Positions 8,649 to 18,825 of a DNA stretch of 48,968 nucleotides are shown one piece after another (positions within the stretch are counted from its first letter, which is position 1; every line of letters begins with the position of its first letter). The notes beneath the pieces were generated by a model. The model ran no database searches. It was not told the DNA's origin and saw only the letters and a list, made by a program, of their open reading frames with translations. Origin of the DNA: Nitrospira sp. GTDB lineage: Bacteria > Nitrospirota > Nitrospiria > Nitrospirales > Nitrospiraceae. The position numbers and the translations under genes were made by a program. The DNA lies in NCBI GenBank assembly GCA_020853775.1, contig JADYYH010000045.1, positions 1-48,968 on the forward strand. Reading direction: 5' to 3'.

Positions 8649-9716
8649 TCAATGAAGCTCTTCTTGCAGAATATGCGCAGCCTGCCGGACCGCTTCTTCC
8701 GTCAGCGAGGGATGAATGGGCAGCGAAATGGCACACGAGTCTGCCTCATCACTGGCGGGAAAATCCGGCAAGTCGAGATAGCGATGCAGGGGGCGAAACA
8801 CCGGTTTGCGGCATTGCAAACCGCGATGGGCCAGGCGCGAGAGATAGTCCGTGAATTCGTCGGCAGACTGTAACCCCTTCATCACTCGCACCACGAAGCG
8901 GTAATAGATATGCGTCCGGCCGGCTGGCACGACGGGCGCGGCGAACAACTCCGCCGGCAACATGTCGCGATACAAGGCGGCCAAGGCCGACCGTTTCTCG
9001 AGAAACTCTCCCAATCGATTCAGTTGCGCGACACCGATCGCCGCTTGCAGGTCCGTCAATTTGCAGTTGCCCGCGGCCGTATTCAAGGAGGGCGCCTTAT
9101 CATATTCCCGAAGCGCACGGACCCGTTCGAGCAACGCTTCATCGTTCGACAAGACCATGCCGCCTTCACCGGCACACAGTAACTTCGTGGCATAGAAGGA
9201 ACAGACCGTGAGGGTCCCGACGCTGCCGACCGCACGGCCCTGTTCCATGGCGCCCAGCGTGTGCGCGCAATCTTCGATCAATGGAATGTCCAATGCCCGC
9301 AGACTGGTCAAATCAGCCGGCAAGCCGAACATGTGCGGCACGATGACGGCTCGCGTGCGGCTCGTGCGGGCCTTACGTACTTTCTGCGGATCGAGATTAT
9401 ACGTGGTGGGGTTGATATCGACCAGTCTGGCTTGGGCGCCGACACGTTGCACCGCCAACCAGGGCGCCGAACAGACGTAACTGGGAAGAATGACGTTGTC
9501 GCCATGCCCGACCCCCAGCGCGCGCAGGGCCAATTCCAAGGCGACTGTCCCGGAACTCACTGCCACGCCGCCATGCAGCCCTATGTAGGCGGCCACGCCT
9601 CGCTCGAATTGCGCAACCATCGGCCCGGCGGTGATCTGTCCCGACCGAAGGACTTCGGTCACGGCTCGCAGTTCTTCGGGACCTAGCGAGGGCTTGGAGT
9701 GCGGGATTGACGTCAT
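8649..9716 (-). CDS. DegT/DnrJ/EryC1-family sugar aminotransferase
   Basis: A 355-aa PLP-dependent enzyme of the type that aminates keto-sugar nucleotides for surface polysaccharides or glycans. It opens with the family-style SKPSLGPEELRAV. Further features are SSGTVALELAL (54-64), the Asp-containing EDCAHTLGA (149-156) and the PLP Lys (K178) in SFYATKLLCAGEGGM. The ATG at 9716 has no clear ribosome binding site. It lies downstream of a group 4 glycosyltransferase on the same strand, suggesting a small glycan-related pair. The sugar substrate cannot be told from sequence. Confidence 0.85.
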   Translation of the reverse strand: MTSIPHSKPSLGPEELRAVTEVLRSGQITAGPMVAQFERGVAAYIGLHGGVAVSSGTVALELALRALGVGHGDNVILPSYVCSAPWLAVQRVGAQARLVDINPTTYNLDPQKVRKARTSRTRAVIVPHMFGLPADLTSLRALDIPLIEDCAHTLGAMEQGRAVGSVGTLTVCSFYATKLLCAGEGGMVLSNDEALLERVRALREYDKAPSLNTAAGNCKLTDLQAAIGVAQLNRLGEFLEKRSALAALYRDMLPAELFAAPVVPAGRTHIYYRFVVRVMKGLQSADEFTDYLSRLAHRGLQCRKPVFRPLHRYLDLPDFPASDEADSCAISLPIHPSLTEEAVRQAAHILQEELH

Positions 9717-9889
9717 TGTATCAGTGGTTGGGCTTGCTCAATCGTCATACGATCTACGACGGGCACCGGAGGAAAATTCTACGTGGAAGGCGGTCAGAAC
9801 ACAACAGATTCCTGAGGCGAGGCCGAACCTGCGCGCGCGCTGGACACGATGACGGCGTGGATGAAGAAGCGCTTCATCACGATCGCACC

Positions 9890-11074
9890 TCAACAAGCCA
9901 CGGCCTTCGGTGCGAGAAGATTCTGGTAGAGCGGCTCCAGCGGCCAGAGACAGCGGCTCCAATCGTACCAGACCTCCGCCATGTGGCGTGCCGCTTGTGC
10001 AAAACGTTCCCGATCGGGCTGACTCGCCAGCAACGTCTGAATCGATTCAATCATATCGACCGGTTGATCGGCGACGAGCACATCACGGCCCGGTTGTACT
10101 TTCATCCCCTCAATCCCGAGCGAGGTGGTGATAATCGGCAAACCCGCCGCCATCGCTTCCAACAATTTCGTGCGGCCGGCAGAGCCGGTGAAATGTGGCG
10201 CGATATAGATCGTCGCCGCACGCAGATGGACCTGCATGTCGGGGACGGCCCCGGTGACCATGATGCCCTGACCCGCCAATCGAGCCACCCGCGGATCCGG
10301 GTTTCTTCCCACCAACCGGAGTTCCGCCTTCGGGAACTCCCGTCGAATCGCAGGAAACACTTCCGTGGCCAGAACCGTGGCGGCCTCCACATTCGGCTCA
10401 GCACCCATGTCGCCCGTGAAGAGCAATACGGGTGAGGTCATGGCATGATCGGATTTCGCGCGGATCGCCGGACAATCGACACCATTGGGAACGACCAGGA
10501 CACGCTGTCCGGGATGCGCCCCTTCACAACGCATCCGATCTTCCTCGGAGACCACCGTGACACAAAAGGTCTGGGGCCAACACCACCGGTCGTACAGCCC
10601 CAACTTGAGCCGACGCACAAATGGCTTCGGTCGAGCGGCCGTTCCACCGGCGCTCGTGAAGATCCCCAGCGGGCTTGTCAGACCGTACGACCAAATATCC
10701 AACACTACCGGGATCGTCATTTGCGGCGGCAATGATGCCATCATCCCCAGTTTTTCGACGTGGACCGCCCCATAGATTCCACTTGCCAACCGCTCACGCA
10801 CGACTGACGCCAGTGCGCGATCTTTCGCGTACGGACTGACCAGGCCGATTCGATCCAGCAAGCCCGGTCCTTGAGGCGGAACAAAAGTCGTCTCCGCACA
10901 CACACCCTGCAATAAGCGTTGTGCGTCCTCCCAGCCATCAGTCGCAGGGGCAATGAGATCCACCTGAAACCGACTCCCCAGGAAACGCAGCAGGTGCAAT
11001 ATCCGCAAGGCCCCTCCGCCCTGGTGATCGGACGGCGGTGCCGGAGCGAGAAACAACAATCGATTCGCCATCAT
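9890..11074 (-). CDS. Glycosyltransferase family 4 (GT-B fold)
   Basis: About 394 aa from ATG 11074 (AAAGG 7 nt upstream). It begins MMANRLLFLAPAPPS and has the loop GGGALRILHLLR that binds acceptor in GT-B enzymes. The C-terminal half contains VVPNGVD, LLFTGDMGAEPNVEA and the donor-binding TKLLEAMAAGLPIITT. It probably transfers a sugar from a nucleotide donor at the cytoplasmic membrane face. It is upstream of the DegT aminotransferase and separated from it by 173 nt. Confidence 0.85.
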   Translation of the reverse strand: MMANRLLFLAPAPPSDHQGGGALRILHLLRFLGSRFQVDLIAPATDGWEDAQRLLQGVCAETTFVPPQGPGLLDRIGLVSPYAKDRALASVVRERLASGIYGAVHVEKLGMMASLPPQMTIPVVLDIWSYGLTSPLGIFTSAGGTAARPKPFVRRLKLGLYDRWCWPQTFCVTVVSEEDRMRCEGAHPGQRVLVVPNGVDCPAIRAKSDHAMTSPVLLFTGDMGAEPNVEAATVLATEVFPAIRREFPKAELRLVGRNPDPRVARLAGQGIMVTGAVPDMQVHLRAATIYIAPHFTGSAGRTKLLEAMAAGLPIITTSLGIEGMKVQPGRDVLVADQPVDMIESIQTLLASQPDRERFAQAARHMAEVWYDWSRCLWPLEPLYQNLLAPKAVAC

Positions 11075-11395
11075 GGCGTAGCCTTTTTCCCGTCCATTCT
11101 CGTGCGGAACAGTGGTCTTGCGCGGTTCTCCGCAGGAGACCATCTGTCCCCGCAGACGCACAGAACCCTGCCGCCGCAGACGTTGAAAAATGTTTGCATG
11201 TGCTATGCCGTGATGACATTCCTGCCTCCCTGCGCAAAATTGCCGACTTATGCCGTCGCCCTTTCTCACCCTCGGCAAATATGACAGCCGCGCTGGTGAA
11301 AAACGGGACACCCGGCAAATTCGGCCGCGGTCGAGTGGGGATTTCTGCCCGGCGAGGGCGATGGGAATCTACGAGGCGCAGAGACGGATGGTGAC
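11075..11395. other. Intergenic region between comEC and the glycosyltransferase
   Basis: This 321-nt stretch holds no supported gene. On the minus strand an ATG with GGGAGG upstream opens a frame near 11220, but the frame runs into the glycosyltransferase in another phase and its composition is not protein-like. I see no clear promoter or terminator here. Confidence 0.5.
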
Positions 11396-13927
11396 CTAGT
11401 TCCAATTCCACCGGCGCCACAGGCGATGAAGGTTGTCTTGCTCGACCGTCCACTGGGGGATCGTCATCAACGCCGGTTGAAGCTGCCATTCTCTGGTGCT
11501 GTGCATGCTCAGCGACTGTTGAGCCACATCCAGCTCGGCCCACACGGCACCGTCCTGATCCGTTCTCCACAGCTGCGTCTCAAGCGACTGGTAGGCGGCG
11601 AGAACTGCACTTGCTGGATGACCATAGGGGTTGCGACGGCCGGCAGAGACCACGGCGACATCAGGCTGCACGGTGTTCAGCCATCCACGATCCAGCGAAC
11701 TCAGCGCTCCATGATGGGGAACTTTGAGCAGATCGATGTGGCGAAGATGGCCGGATTGTGCCATACGCGCCAAGCCTTCCCGCTCGATATCTCCTGTGAA
11801 CAACACCCGTCGGCCGCCACAGGTGAGCTCCGTCACGACCGACAAATTATTCAACGATGGCTGTTTCCCCGCTGAGGATGCGTCACGGCCCGGCGGCGGA
11901 CTCAGCACAGCCATCGCGCAATCCCCGTCTTCCACCATCCGGAGTCCCTGCTCTGCAACCTTCGCCGTGAGATGACGTTGGGTCAAGGCCCGCTCGATCT
12001 TGCCCCAGAATTCCTCGCTCCGCGTCACGCCATTGGTCCAGACCTGCCCGACCTGGACATGCGCCAGGATCCAGGCCAGTCCGCCGGCATGATCCAGTTG
12101 AGGATGCGTCGCGATCACATGGTCGATGGTGCGAATGCCGCGATTCCAGAGGAAAGGCGCGACGACGCTGCGTCCCATGTCGAAGCGCTCATACGTAGCG
12201 CCGCCATCGATGAGCACGACCTCGCCTTTGGGCAATTCAATCACAGCACTATCTCCCTGCCCCACGTCGAGAAACGTCACCCGCACCTGCCGCTCCCGAT
12301 CGAACGGACGCGGAGACCACAACCACCAGATGAGGAGACAGGCCATCCCCAGCGCCATCGCGCGTTTCACCAACGGGGAGGCATGAGCCGGCCGATCAGT
12401 CAACATCGCCCAGCCCAGCACGTAGAACAGCAGCATCGTCGGAACGGTCGGCGCGGCCACATACCATTCCGCCCCCGGCAGACCGGCCAGCCACTGCGTC
12501 GAAGCCATGACTCCCTGCCCGAGTTGCTCAATCACTCCCGCACCGGGAAGCGTACTGCTCTGAGAGACGATGACCCAGACGGCAGACAGCAGACTGATCG
12601 GTAACAGAATGAATCCCACGAACGGCACCATGAGCAGATTGGCAAACAGGCCCATCCAGGACACTTGGTTGAAGTAGCAAGCCACCAAGGGCACGGTGGC
12701 CAACGTCACCCAAGCCGTCAGCCGCACGGACTCCTGTGCCCAATAGACAGTGCGAGCAGCGAGGCCTGTTGCCGGCGAGGGCAATTCATCGGTGAGTCGA
12801 TTCCGTTGCAGGGCCAGCGCGAGCACCCACACGGAAACGTAGGAGAGTTGAAAGGAAATGTCATAGAGGGCGGCCGGGTGCACCAGCAGGGTCAAGCCGG
12901 CCGCTGCCGCCAGGGCATGCAGAAGATACTGCGGGGTGCCCAGCCATACGGTCCAGAGACCGATGATGATCATGATGGCCGAACGAATCGTCGCCGTCTC
13001 CGCGCCCGCCAATAAGGTGTATCCCAACACCGGCACGAGCGTGAGAACGGCTGCCAGCCTGCTGGGAATCACCCATCGCGAAAGTTCTAAGAGAAACATG
13101 GAAGGCAGCAGAAGACAGGCTTTCCGGATCAACGCAAAGGACAGGAGTGCGATGAGTCCGAGATGGGATCCGGAGATGGAAAGAATGTGTACCGTCCCCG
13201 TCGTCATGAACCACTCGCGCACCTCCGGAGCAAGGAAGCCCTGCTCCCCGATGGTCAGGCTGAGGAACAGACCACGAACGGGCTGCGGCAACGTGTCAGC
13301 TGCAGTTCGTACCTGGCCGCGCCAGGCATCGATACGGGACGAGATCGAATACGACCACAGCCGCCCGTCTGAATCAAGCACCTCAATCGCGCCGACGCCC
13401 GATACTGACCCCACCGCATCCACACCCTGTGCATCCAGATAGGCGGCGTAGTCAAATCCTCGTGGATTCAGAGTCCCCGAAGGGGCGTGCACGCGGGGTC
13501 GCATGCGGACCTTCAGTCCTCGTTGAAGATCTCGATCGGGGTCGCGCCAGGTCAGACGAAGGAAGAACGGCGTGGCGAGGTCTGGATCATCGCTGGCTGT
13601 CACTTGCACGAGTGCGGTCAGTCGGCCCGGAGCATGACGAACCGATTCCACAATTGTTCCGACAAGGGTCGAGGGAAGAGCAGCAGGACGGTCCGGCAGC
13701 GGAACATGGGACGTCGACCAGGCGTACAGACTCCAATACAAACAGCCGCCGAACAAACAGGCCAACAACAGGCTGCTGTCCCGTGCGGTGAGCCGCCATC
13801 GCCGCTCTGCAAGTACAGCAGCGATGGTCGATGCGATGAGGAACAACGCAATGCTGAGGGGAAAATATTGGAGGTATGAGCCGAGGACGATTCCGAGGAT
13901 GAAGATGATCGTCAGGAACGGCAGCAT
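11396..13927 (-). CDS. comEC: ComEC/Rec2-type DNA uptake channel protein
   Basis: An 843-aa inner membrane protein of natural transformation that carries single-stranded DNA across the membrane. The N-terminus has several hydrophobic helices and an OB-like soluble part (about 90-200). The ComEC competence domain lies in the middle (VHILSISGSHLGLIA, then many helices to about 540). The C-terminal third is a metallo-beta-lactamase-like domain: VTFLDVGQGDSAV, VLIDGG, ATHPQLDHAGG and VPHHGALSS. With the ComEA-like protein at 3 kb this implies DNA uptake ability. GAGG lies 4 nt before the ATG. Confidence 0.93.
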   Translation of the reverse strand: MLPFLTIIFILGIVLGSYLQYFPLSIALFLIASTIAAVLAERRWRLTARDSSLLLACLFGGCLYWSLYAWSTSHVPLPDRPAALPSTLVGTIVESVRHAPGRLTALVQVTASDDPDLATPFFLRLTWRDPDRDLQRGLKVRMRPRVHAPSGTLNPRGFDYAAYLDAQGVDAVGSVSGVGAIEVLDSDGRLWSYSISSRIDAWRGQVRTAADTLPQPVRGLFLSLTIGEQGFLAPEVREWFMTTGTVHILSISGSHLGLIALLSFALIRKACLLLPSMFLLELSRWVIPSRLAAVLTLVPVLGYTLLAGAETATIRSAIMIIIGLWTVWLGTPQYLLHALAAAAGLTLLVHPAALYDISFQLSYVSVWVLALALQRNRLTDELPSPATGLAARTVYWAQESVRLTAWVTLATVPLVACYFNQVSWMGLFANLLMVPFVGFILLPISLLSAVWVIVSQSSTLPGAGVIEQLGQGVMASTQWLAGLPGAEWYVAAPTVPTMLLFYVLGWAMLTDRPAHASPLVKRAMALGMACLLIWWLWSPRPFDRERQVRVTFLDVGQGDSAVIELPKGEVVLIDGGATYERFDMGRSVVAPFLWNRGIRTIDHVIATHPQLDHAGGLAWILAHVQVGQVWTNGVTRSEEFWGKIERALTQRHLTAKVAEQGLRMVEDGDCAMAVLSPPPGRDASSAGKQPSLNNLSVVTELTCGGRRVLFTGDIEREGLARMAQSGHLRHIDLLKVPHHGALSSLDRGWLNTVQPDVAVVSAGRRNPYGHPASAVLAAYQSLETQLWRTDQDGAVWAELDVAQQSLSMHSTREWQLQPALMTIPQWTVEQDNLHRLWRRWNWN

Positions 13928-13951
13928 CCGACCTCGGGCACGGAGCCGGAG

Positions 13952-15301
13952 CTACCCGATCCGCGCGCGAACAATATCCGCAAGGTGATCGGCCACCTCA
14001 CGAATGGTCGAATCCCGTTCGCCTTCGACCATGATCCGCAACAACGCTTCGGTGCCGGAATACCGCACCAGCACACGGCCGCTTCCATTCAAGGTGACTT
14101 CCGCAGTCTTGATGGCCTGCTGAATATCCGGAATCTGATTGAGGTCCGGCTTATGTTTCACTTGGACGTTCAGCAAAATCTGCGGAACAGCGGTCATGGC
14201 CTTGGCGAGTTCAGACAGCGGTTTCCCCGTACGTTTCATGAGCGACAGAATCTGCAAAGCGGAAATCAAGCCGTCGCCAGTGGTGTTATGATCCAGGAAA
14301 ATAAAGTGCCCGGATTGTTCGCCGCCGAAGTTATACCCGTCCGCCAGCATCCGCTCCATGAGATACCGGTCACCCACCGGCGTTCGCATCAATTGAATGC
14401 CGGCCTTTTTCATGGCCAGTTCCAATCCGAAATTACTCATCACCGTACCCACGACCGTCTGGGAGGCGAGCCGACCCTGGCCATGCAAGTCGAGTCCCAG
14501 CGCCGCCATCACATGGTCTCCATCCACAATTTCGCCCTGCTCACAGACGAAGATCGCGCGATCCGCATCGCCGTCGAGCGCAATGCCAATGTGCGCGCCA
14601 TGCCGGCGCACGGCCACTTGCAGTCGCTCCGGATGCACGGCACCGCAGTGGTCGTTGATATTCATCCCGTCCGGAGTATTGGCGATGACTTCAATATCGG
14701 CGCCCAACTCCCGTAGCACGGCGGGGGCTACTTTGTAGGCCGCGCCATTGGCACAATCCACCACCAACTTGATCCCTTGAAAATCGAGGTCTCGGGGAAG
14801 CGACCGTTTCACAAATTCGATATAGCGCCCCTCGGCATCACCGATGCGATAGGCCTTTCCGATCGCGTCTGCCGTCGGCCGCAAATGTTTGATCTCATCA
14901 GAAACGATCAACTGTTCAATACGCGCCTCCAACTCATCCGGCAATTTGAACCCTTCGTTGGAGAAAAACTTGATCCCGTTATCCTGATACGGATTGTGCG
15001 AGGCAGAAATCACCACGCCCGCATCCGCGCGTAAACTTCGCGTGAGAAACGCGATAGCCGGAGTCGGCAACGGACCTACGAGCAGCACGTCGACCCCCAT
15101 CGAACAAATCCCGGAGGTCAACGCCGATTCCAGCATATAGCCGGAAAGCCGCGTGTCTTTTCCGATCACGACCTGATGCCGGCCCGCCCGACGCATGAAA
15201 ATATGGGCGGCTGCGCGGCCGAGTTGCATGGCGATTTCGCTGGTCATAGGCTCAAGGTTCGCGACCCCGCGAACGCCGTCTGTACCGAACAATTTACGCA
15301 T
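13952..15301 (-). CDS. glmM: Phosphoglucosamine mutase
   Basis: A 449-aa enzyme that converts glucosamine 6-phosphate to glucosamine 1-phosphate for UDP-GlcNAc, peptidoglycan and LPS synthesis. The N-terminus FGTDGVRG is diagnostic. The phosphoserine is S101 in VISASHNP. The magnesium loop reads DGDADR (about 240) and the phosphate-binding loop [10 protein letters not shown] is near the C-terminus. Its start overlaps the folP end by 8 nt, with GAGG upstream. The ftsH-folP-glmM order matches that known in proteobacteria. Confidence 0.97.
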   Translation of the reverse strand: MRKLFGTDGVRGVANLEPMTSEIAMQLGRAAAHIFMRRAGRHQVVIGKDTRLSGYMLESALTSGICSMGVDVLLVGPLPTPAIAFLTRSLRADAGVVISASHNPYQDNGIKFFSNEGFKLPDELEARIEQLIVSDEIKHLRPTADAIGKAYRIGDAEGRYIEFVKRSLPRDLDFQGIKLVVDCANGAAYKVAPAVLRELGADIEVIANTPDGMNINDHCGAVHPERLQVAVRRHGAHIGIALDGDADRAIFVCEQGEIVDGDHVMAALGLDLHGQGRLASQTVVGTVMSNFGLELAMKKAGIQLMRTPVGDRYLMERMLADGYNFGGEQSGHFIFLDHNTTGDGLISALQILSLMKRTGKPLSELAKAMTAVPQILLNVQVKHKPDLNQIPDIQQAIKTAEVTLNGSGRVLVRYSGTEALLRIMVEGERDSTIREVADHLADIVRARIG

Positions 15302-16190
15302 TGGATACCTCTACAGAAGAACGCGCGTGACGGGAAATGGCTGACACGACCGTAGCCGTATCTTTCATGGCTCGAACGTCATGCACACGAATAATATGGG
15401 CGCCTTTTAACACGGCCACCGCAACGGCTCCGGCGTTCCCGAACTCCCGTTCATGTACCGGCCGCCGGATCACATTGCCGATAAACTGTTTTCGAGAGAC
15501 CCCGGCGAGCACCGGGTACCCTAACGTCGTAAACGCATCGAACTCCGCCAGCATCCTAAGGTTATGCTCTTGGAGCTTACCAAAACCGAAGCCCGGGTCA
15601 AGGACGATTTGACTTGGCCGGATGCCGCAGGCGATCGCAACCTGAGCTCGCTGCTGCAGGAATGCCATGACTTCTTCCACCACATTTCCATACCGTGGAG
15701 ACTGTTGCATGGTCTGCGGTGTCCCTTGCATATGCATCAGCACCACGGCGACCCCGGTCTCAGCGACCAGCTGGGCCATCAAGGGATCTCCCTGTAACGC
15801 GCTGATATCATTCACGATCGCGGCGCCGGCCTGAATCGCCGATCGAGCCACGGCCGCCTTCGTCGTATCGACTGAAATAGGAAGCGAGACGGCTTCCCGC
15901 ACGGCTTCCACGACCGGAATCAACCGGCGTAGCTCCTCGCGCTCGTCGATAGGGTGTGCCCCAGGCCTGGAGGACTCGGCGCCAATGTCGATGATATCGG
16001 CGCCTTCGGCCTGCATCTGTCGGGCATGATCCACCGCCTGTTCAACCGTGACAAATGTTCCCCCATCCGAAAACGAGTCCGGCGTGACATTGAGCACACC
16101 CATGACGAGCGGATTCGATTGGATCACGATCTCGTGCGGTCCCGCTGTCATGATCACATGGCGGGGTGAAGATGGGTGTTCGAGGGTCAA
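15294..16190 (-). CDS. folP: Dihydropteroate synthase
   Basis: A folate biosynthesis enzyme that joins p-aminobenzoate to the pterin diphosphate. It has the family signatures [15 protein letters not shown] and [14 protein letters not shown], plus MQGTPQTMQ. Up to 298 aa from a TTG start at 16190, which is preceded by AAGGA with a 6-nt spacer. A later ATG at residue 14 is possible. It is coupled to glmM by an 8-nt overlap and lies 179 nt after ftsH. Confidence 0.95.
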   Translation of the reverse strand: MTLEHPSSPRHVIMTAGPHEIVIQSNPLVMGVLNVTPDSFSDGGTFVTVEQAVDHARQMQAEGADIIDIGAESSRPGAHPIDEREELRRLIPVVEAVREAVSLPISVDTTKAAVARSAIQAGAAIVNDISALQGDPLMAQLVAETGVAVVLMHMQGTPQTMQQSPRYGNVVEEVMAFLQQRAQVAIACGIRPSQIVLDPGFGFGKLQEHNLRMLAEFDAFTTLGYPVLAGVSRKQFIGNVIRRPVHEREFGNAGAVAVAVLKGAHIIRVHDVRAMKDTATVVSAISRHARSSVEVSNA

Positions 16191-16317
16191 GGCAAGTCCT
16201 TAGGATCAGGAACGGCTCACGATGGAATGATGTGAGTCGACGAGAGAAGGGAGAGGGAACAACCGACGAGGGTCGCGGAATTTCCCAACCCCTGGCCTGG
16301 AACTCACAAGAGAAACA

Positions 16318-16357
16318 TGCTGTGCAGGAACACCGACTCGGGCGCCCCTGCACAGCA
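16318..16357 (-). terminator. Hairpin after ftsH, possible terminator
   Basis: An 11-bp perfect inverted repeat (16318-16328 with 16347-16357) starts 12 nt after the ftsH stop. On the minus strand it is followed by TGTTTCTCTTG, only moderately T-rich. It may reduce rather than stop transcription into folP. Confidence 0.45.
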
Positions 16358-16369
16358 GGCAGTATTCAA

Positions 16370-18184
16370 TTAGGCAGGAACCGTCTGTGAGGAGGATCCC
16401 TGAATGAGGATCTGATCGATCTCCAACGCGTCCAGCACTTCTTTTTCGAGCAACGCTTCCGCCAACGCCTTCAGGCTGGTCATATTATCGGTCAGGATTC
16501 GCTTCGCACGTTCATAATTTTCCGTCACCAGGCGCCTGACTTCATGGTCGATTTCCAGGGCAACCTGCTCACTGAAATCACGCTTGGAGCCAAGCTCACG
16601 GCCGAGGAAAATTTCCTCTTCCTTCCGGCCAAAGGTCAGCGGACCCAACTTTTCACTCATGCCCCATTCGCAGACCATTTTTCGCGCGAGATCCGTCGCC
16701 CGCTCCAAATCATTGCCCGCTCCGGTCGTCACATCATGCAACACCAACTCCTCGGCGACACGCCCGCCCATGAGAATGGCGAGGTTGTTGTAGAGGAAGT
16801 CCTTGGAATAGTTGTGGCGATCGTCGGTCGGAAGCTGCATGGTCACGCCGAGGGCCCGGCCGCGAGGAATAATTGTGACCTTATGCACCGGATCTGTTCC
16901 GGGCAACAGCTTCGCCATGAGCGCATGGCCCGCTTCATGGTAGGCGGTGGTACGTTTTTCCTCGTCGGTGAGCACCATGCTCTTCCGCTCCGCGCCCATC
17001 AACACTTTATCCTTCGCCATTTCGAAGTCGATTAGCTCAACCTCTTTTTTATTCAGACGAGCCGCCCACAGCGCCGCTTCGTTGACCAGATTTTCGAGGT
17101 CGGCGCCAGAGAATCCTGGCGTACCCCGGGCAATCTTCTCTAGTTCCACATCCGTGGCCAGAGGGACTTTCTTGGTATGGACCTTCAGAATTTCCGATCG
17201 GCCACGCAAATCCGGTCGGTTCACAACCACTTGACGGTCGAAACGACCTGGGCGTAACAAGGCCGGATCGAGCACGTCGGGGCGGTTCGTGGCGGCAATC
17301 AGAATGACGCCTTCCGTCGTATCAAACCCGTCCATCTCGACCAGCAATTGGTTCAGGGTTTGCTCACGCTCGTCGTGCCCTCCGCCAAGGCCTGCGCCCC
17401 GCAAGCGACCGACTGCATCAATTTCATCGATGAAGATGATGCAAGGGGCGTGTTTCTTGCCCTGTTCAAAGAGATCTCGCACGCGAGATGCTCCGACTCC
17501 GACAAACATTTCAACGAAATCTGACCCACTGATGCTGAAGAACGGCACGCCCGCCTCACCGGCGATGGCCTTGGCGAGAAGAGTTTTTCCGGTTCCCGGG
17601 GGGCCCACGATGAGGACACCCTTCGGGATGCGGCCGCCGAGTTTCTGGAACTTTCGCGGGTCTTTCAGGAATTCAATAATTTCAAGGACTTCTTCTTTGG
17701 CTTCTTCAATGCCGGCCACGTCCGAGAACGTCACCTTCTTGCGCTCTTCGGTCAGCATGCGAGCGCGGCTTTTGCCGAATGACAGGGCCTTGTTGCCTCC
17801 GATCTGCATCTGGCGCATGAGGAAGAACCACAGTCCCAGGAACAGAATGAAGGGCCCCCAGGTCACCAGGAAGGTGATGTACCACGGGCTCTCGTCAGGT
17901 GGCCGCGCTTCAATCTGCACATCTTTTTCACGTAAATGCTTCACCAATTCCGGATATTCGGCCGTATACGTGCGAATCCGGCTTTGGTCTTTAAGAATGG
18001 CGCTGATGTGATTGGCTTTGATGGTGACCTTCATGACCTCGCCCTTATCGAGTTTGGCCATGAAATCGCTGAATATGACTTCATCTTCCGGCGCATGGGT
18101 CGGCACGCTAAACAAATTGAACAACAAAATCATGAACAGGCCGACCACGACCCAGAACAATAAATTCTTTACGCGTGAATTCAT
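16370..18184 (-). CDS. ftsH: ATP-dependent zinc metalloprotease FtsH
   Basis: A 604-aa membrane-bound AAA protease that degrades unfolded and regulatory proteins. Two membrane helices (about 8-26 and 103-122) flank a periplasmic domain. Walker A is GPPGTGKT (194-201), Walker B FIDEID (251-256), and the zinc site HEAGH (416-420). AAAGGAG upstream of the ATG gives a strong ribosome binding site. It lies between hpt and folP, as in many bacteria. Confidence 0.98.
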   Translation of the reverse strand: MNSRVKNLLFWVVVGLFMILLFNLFSVPTHAPEDEVIFSDFMAKLDKGEVMKVTIKANHISAILKDQSRIRTYTAEYPELVKHLREKDVQIEARPPDESPWYITFLVTWGPFILFLGLWFFLMRQMQIGGNKALSFGKSRARMLTEERKKVTFSDVAGIEEAKEEVLEIIEFLKDPRKFQKLGGRIPKGVLIVGPPGTGKTLLAKAIAGEAGVPFFSISGSDFVEMFVGVGASRVRDLFEQGKKHAPCIIFIDEIDAVGRLRGAGLGGGHDEREQTLNQLLVEMDGFDTTEGVILIAATNRPDVLDPALLRPGRFDRQVVVNRPDLRGRSEILKVHTKKVPLATDVELEKIARGTPGFSGADLENLVNEAALWAARLNKKEVELIDFEMAKDKVLMGAERKSMVLTDEEKRTTAYHEAGHALMAKLLPGTDPVHKVTIIPRGRALGVTMQLPTDDRHNYSKDFLYNNLAILMGGRVAEELVLHDVTTGAGNDLERATDLARKMVCEWGMSEKLGPLTFGRKEEEIFLGRELGSKRDFSEQVALEIDHEVRRLVTENYERAKRILTDNMTSLKALAEALLEKEVLDALEIDQILIQGSSSQTVPA

Positions 18185-18271
18185 CCACCTCTCCTTTGAG
18201 GATATTAGGCAGACCGAAAATTAGCTAAGCCTGCAGAATGTTACCATAGGTTCCGCGGGGGGAACAACCTT

Positions 18272-18823
18272 TCATGCGGACTCCTGCTCCCCTTCTTCAC
18301 CTTGGTCGAGCGCCGCAAGATACGGGAGATTGCGGTACTCCTGCCGGTAATCGAGTCCATAGCCCACGACAAACTTATTGGGAATTTTAAAGCCGACATA
18401 TTCCAGATCCACCTCGACTTGCCGCCGCTCCGGCTTGCTCAGCAACGTGCAGACCTTCAAGGATCGGGGTTTTCGCCTCGACAAGGTCTTCATCAGGTAC
18501 TGCACCGTGAGGCCCGAATCGACAATGTCCTCAACCAGGAGGACATCCTTCCCCGCAATGGGTTCCGTCAGATCGGAGATCAACTTGACCTTGCCGGAGC
18601 TTTTCTTGCCGGTCCCATAACTCGTCACCACGATAAATTCGACGCGCATCGGAATACGAATGGCCCGGGCCAGGTCGGCATAAAAGGCATACGCGCCTTT
18701 GAGCACCCCTACCAGCACCAGCTCTTTGCCGGCATAGTCAGACGCGATCTGTCGGCCGAGTTCACGGATTCGAGTTCGCATCTGTTCCTGCGTCACAATG
18801 GGGCGACCAAAAATGCGTTCCAT
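18272..18823 (-). CDS. hpt: Hypoxanthine phosphoribosyltransferase
   Basis: A purine salvage enzyme that makes IMP (and GMP) from the free base and PRPP. I start it at ATG 18823 (183 aa), 2 nt after the tilS stop, with AAAGGAG upstream; the longer frame runs back through tilS. The PRPP motif is LLVEDIVDSGLT, and LVGVLKGAYAF lies in the substrate loop. The tilS-hpt-ftsH order is conserved widely. Confidence 0.95.
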   Translation of the reverse strand: MERIFGRPIVTQEQMRTRIRELGRQIASDYAGKELVLVGVLKGAYAFYADLARAIRIPMRVEFIVVTSYGTGKKSSGKVKLISDLTEPIAGKDVLLVEDIVDSGLTVQYLMKTLSRRKPRSLKVCTLLSKPERRQVEVDLEYVGFKIPNKFVVGYGLDYRQEYRNLPYLAALDQGEEGEQESA

Positions 18824-18825
18824 TC

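Noticed and set aside
11075..11311. N-terminal extension of the glycosyltransferase (473-aa version)
   Set aside because: The extension is Arg-rich and unlike the family; ATG 11074 has a ribosome binding site and gives the usual GT-B start.
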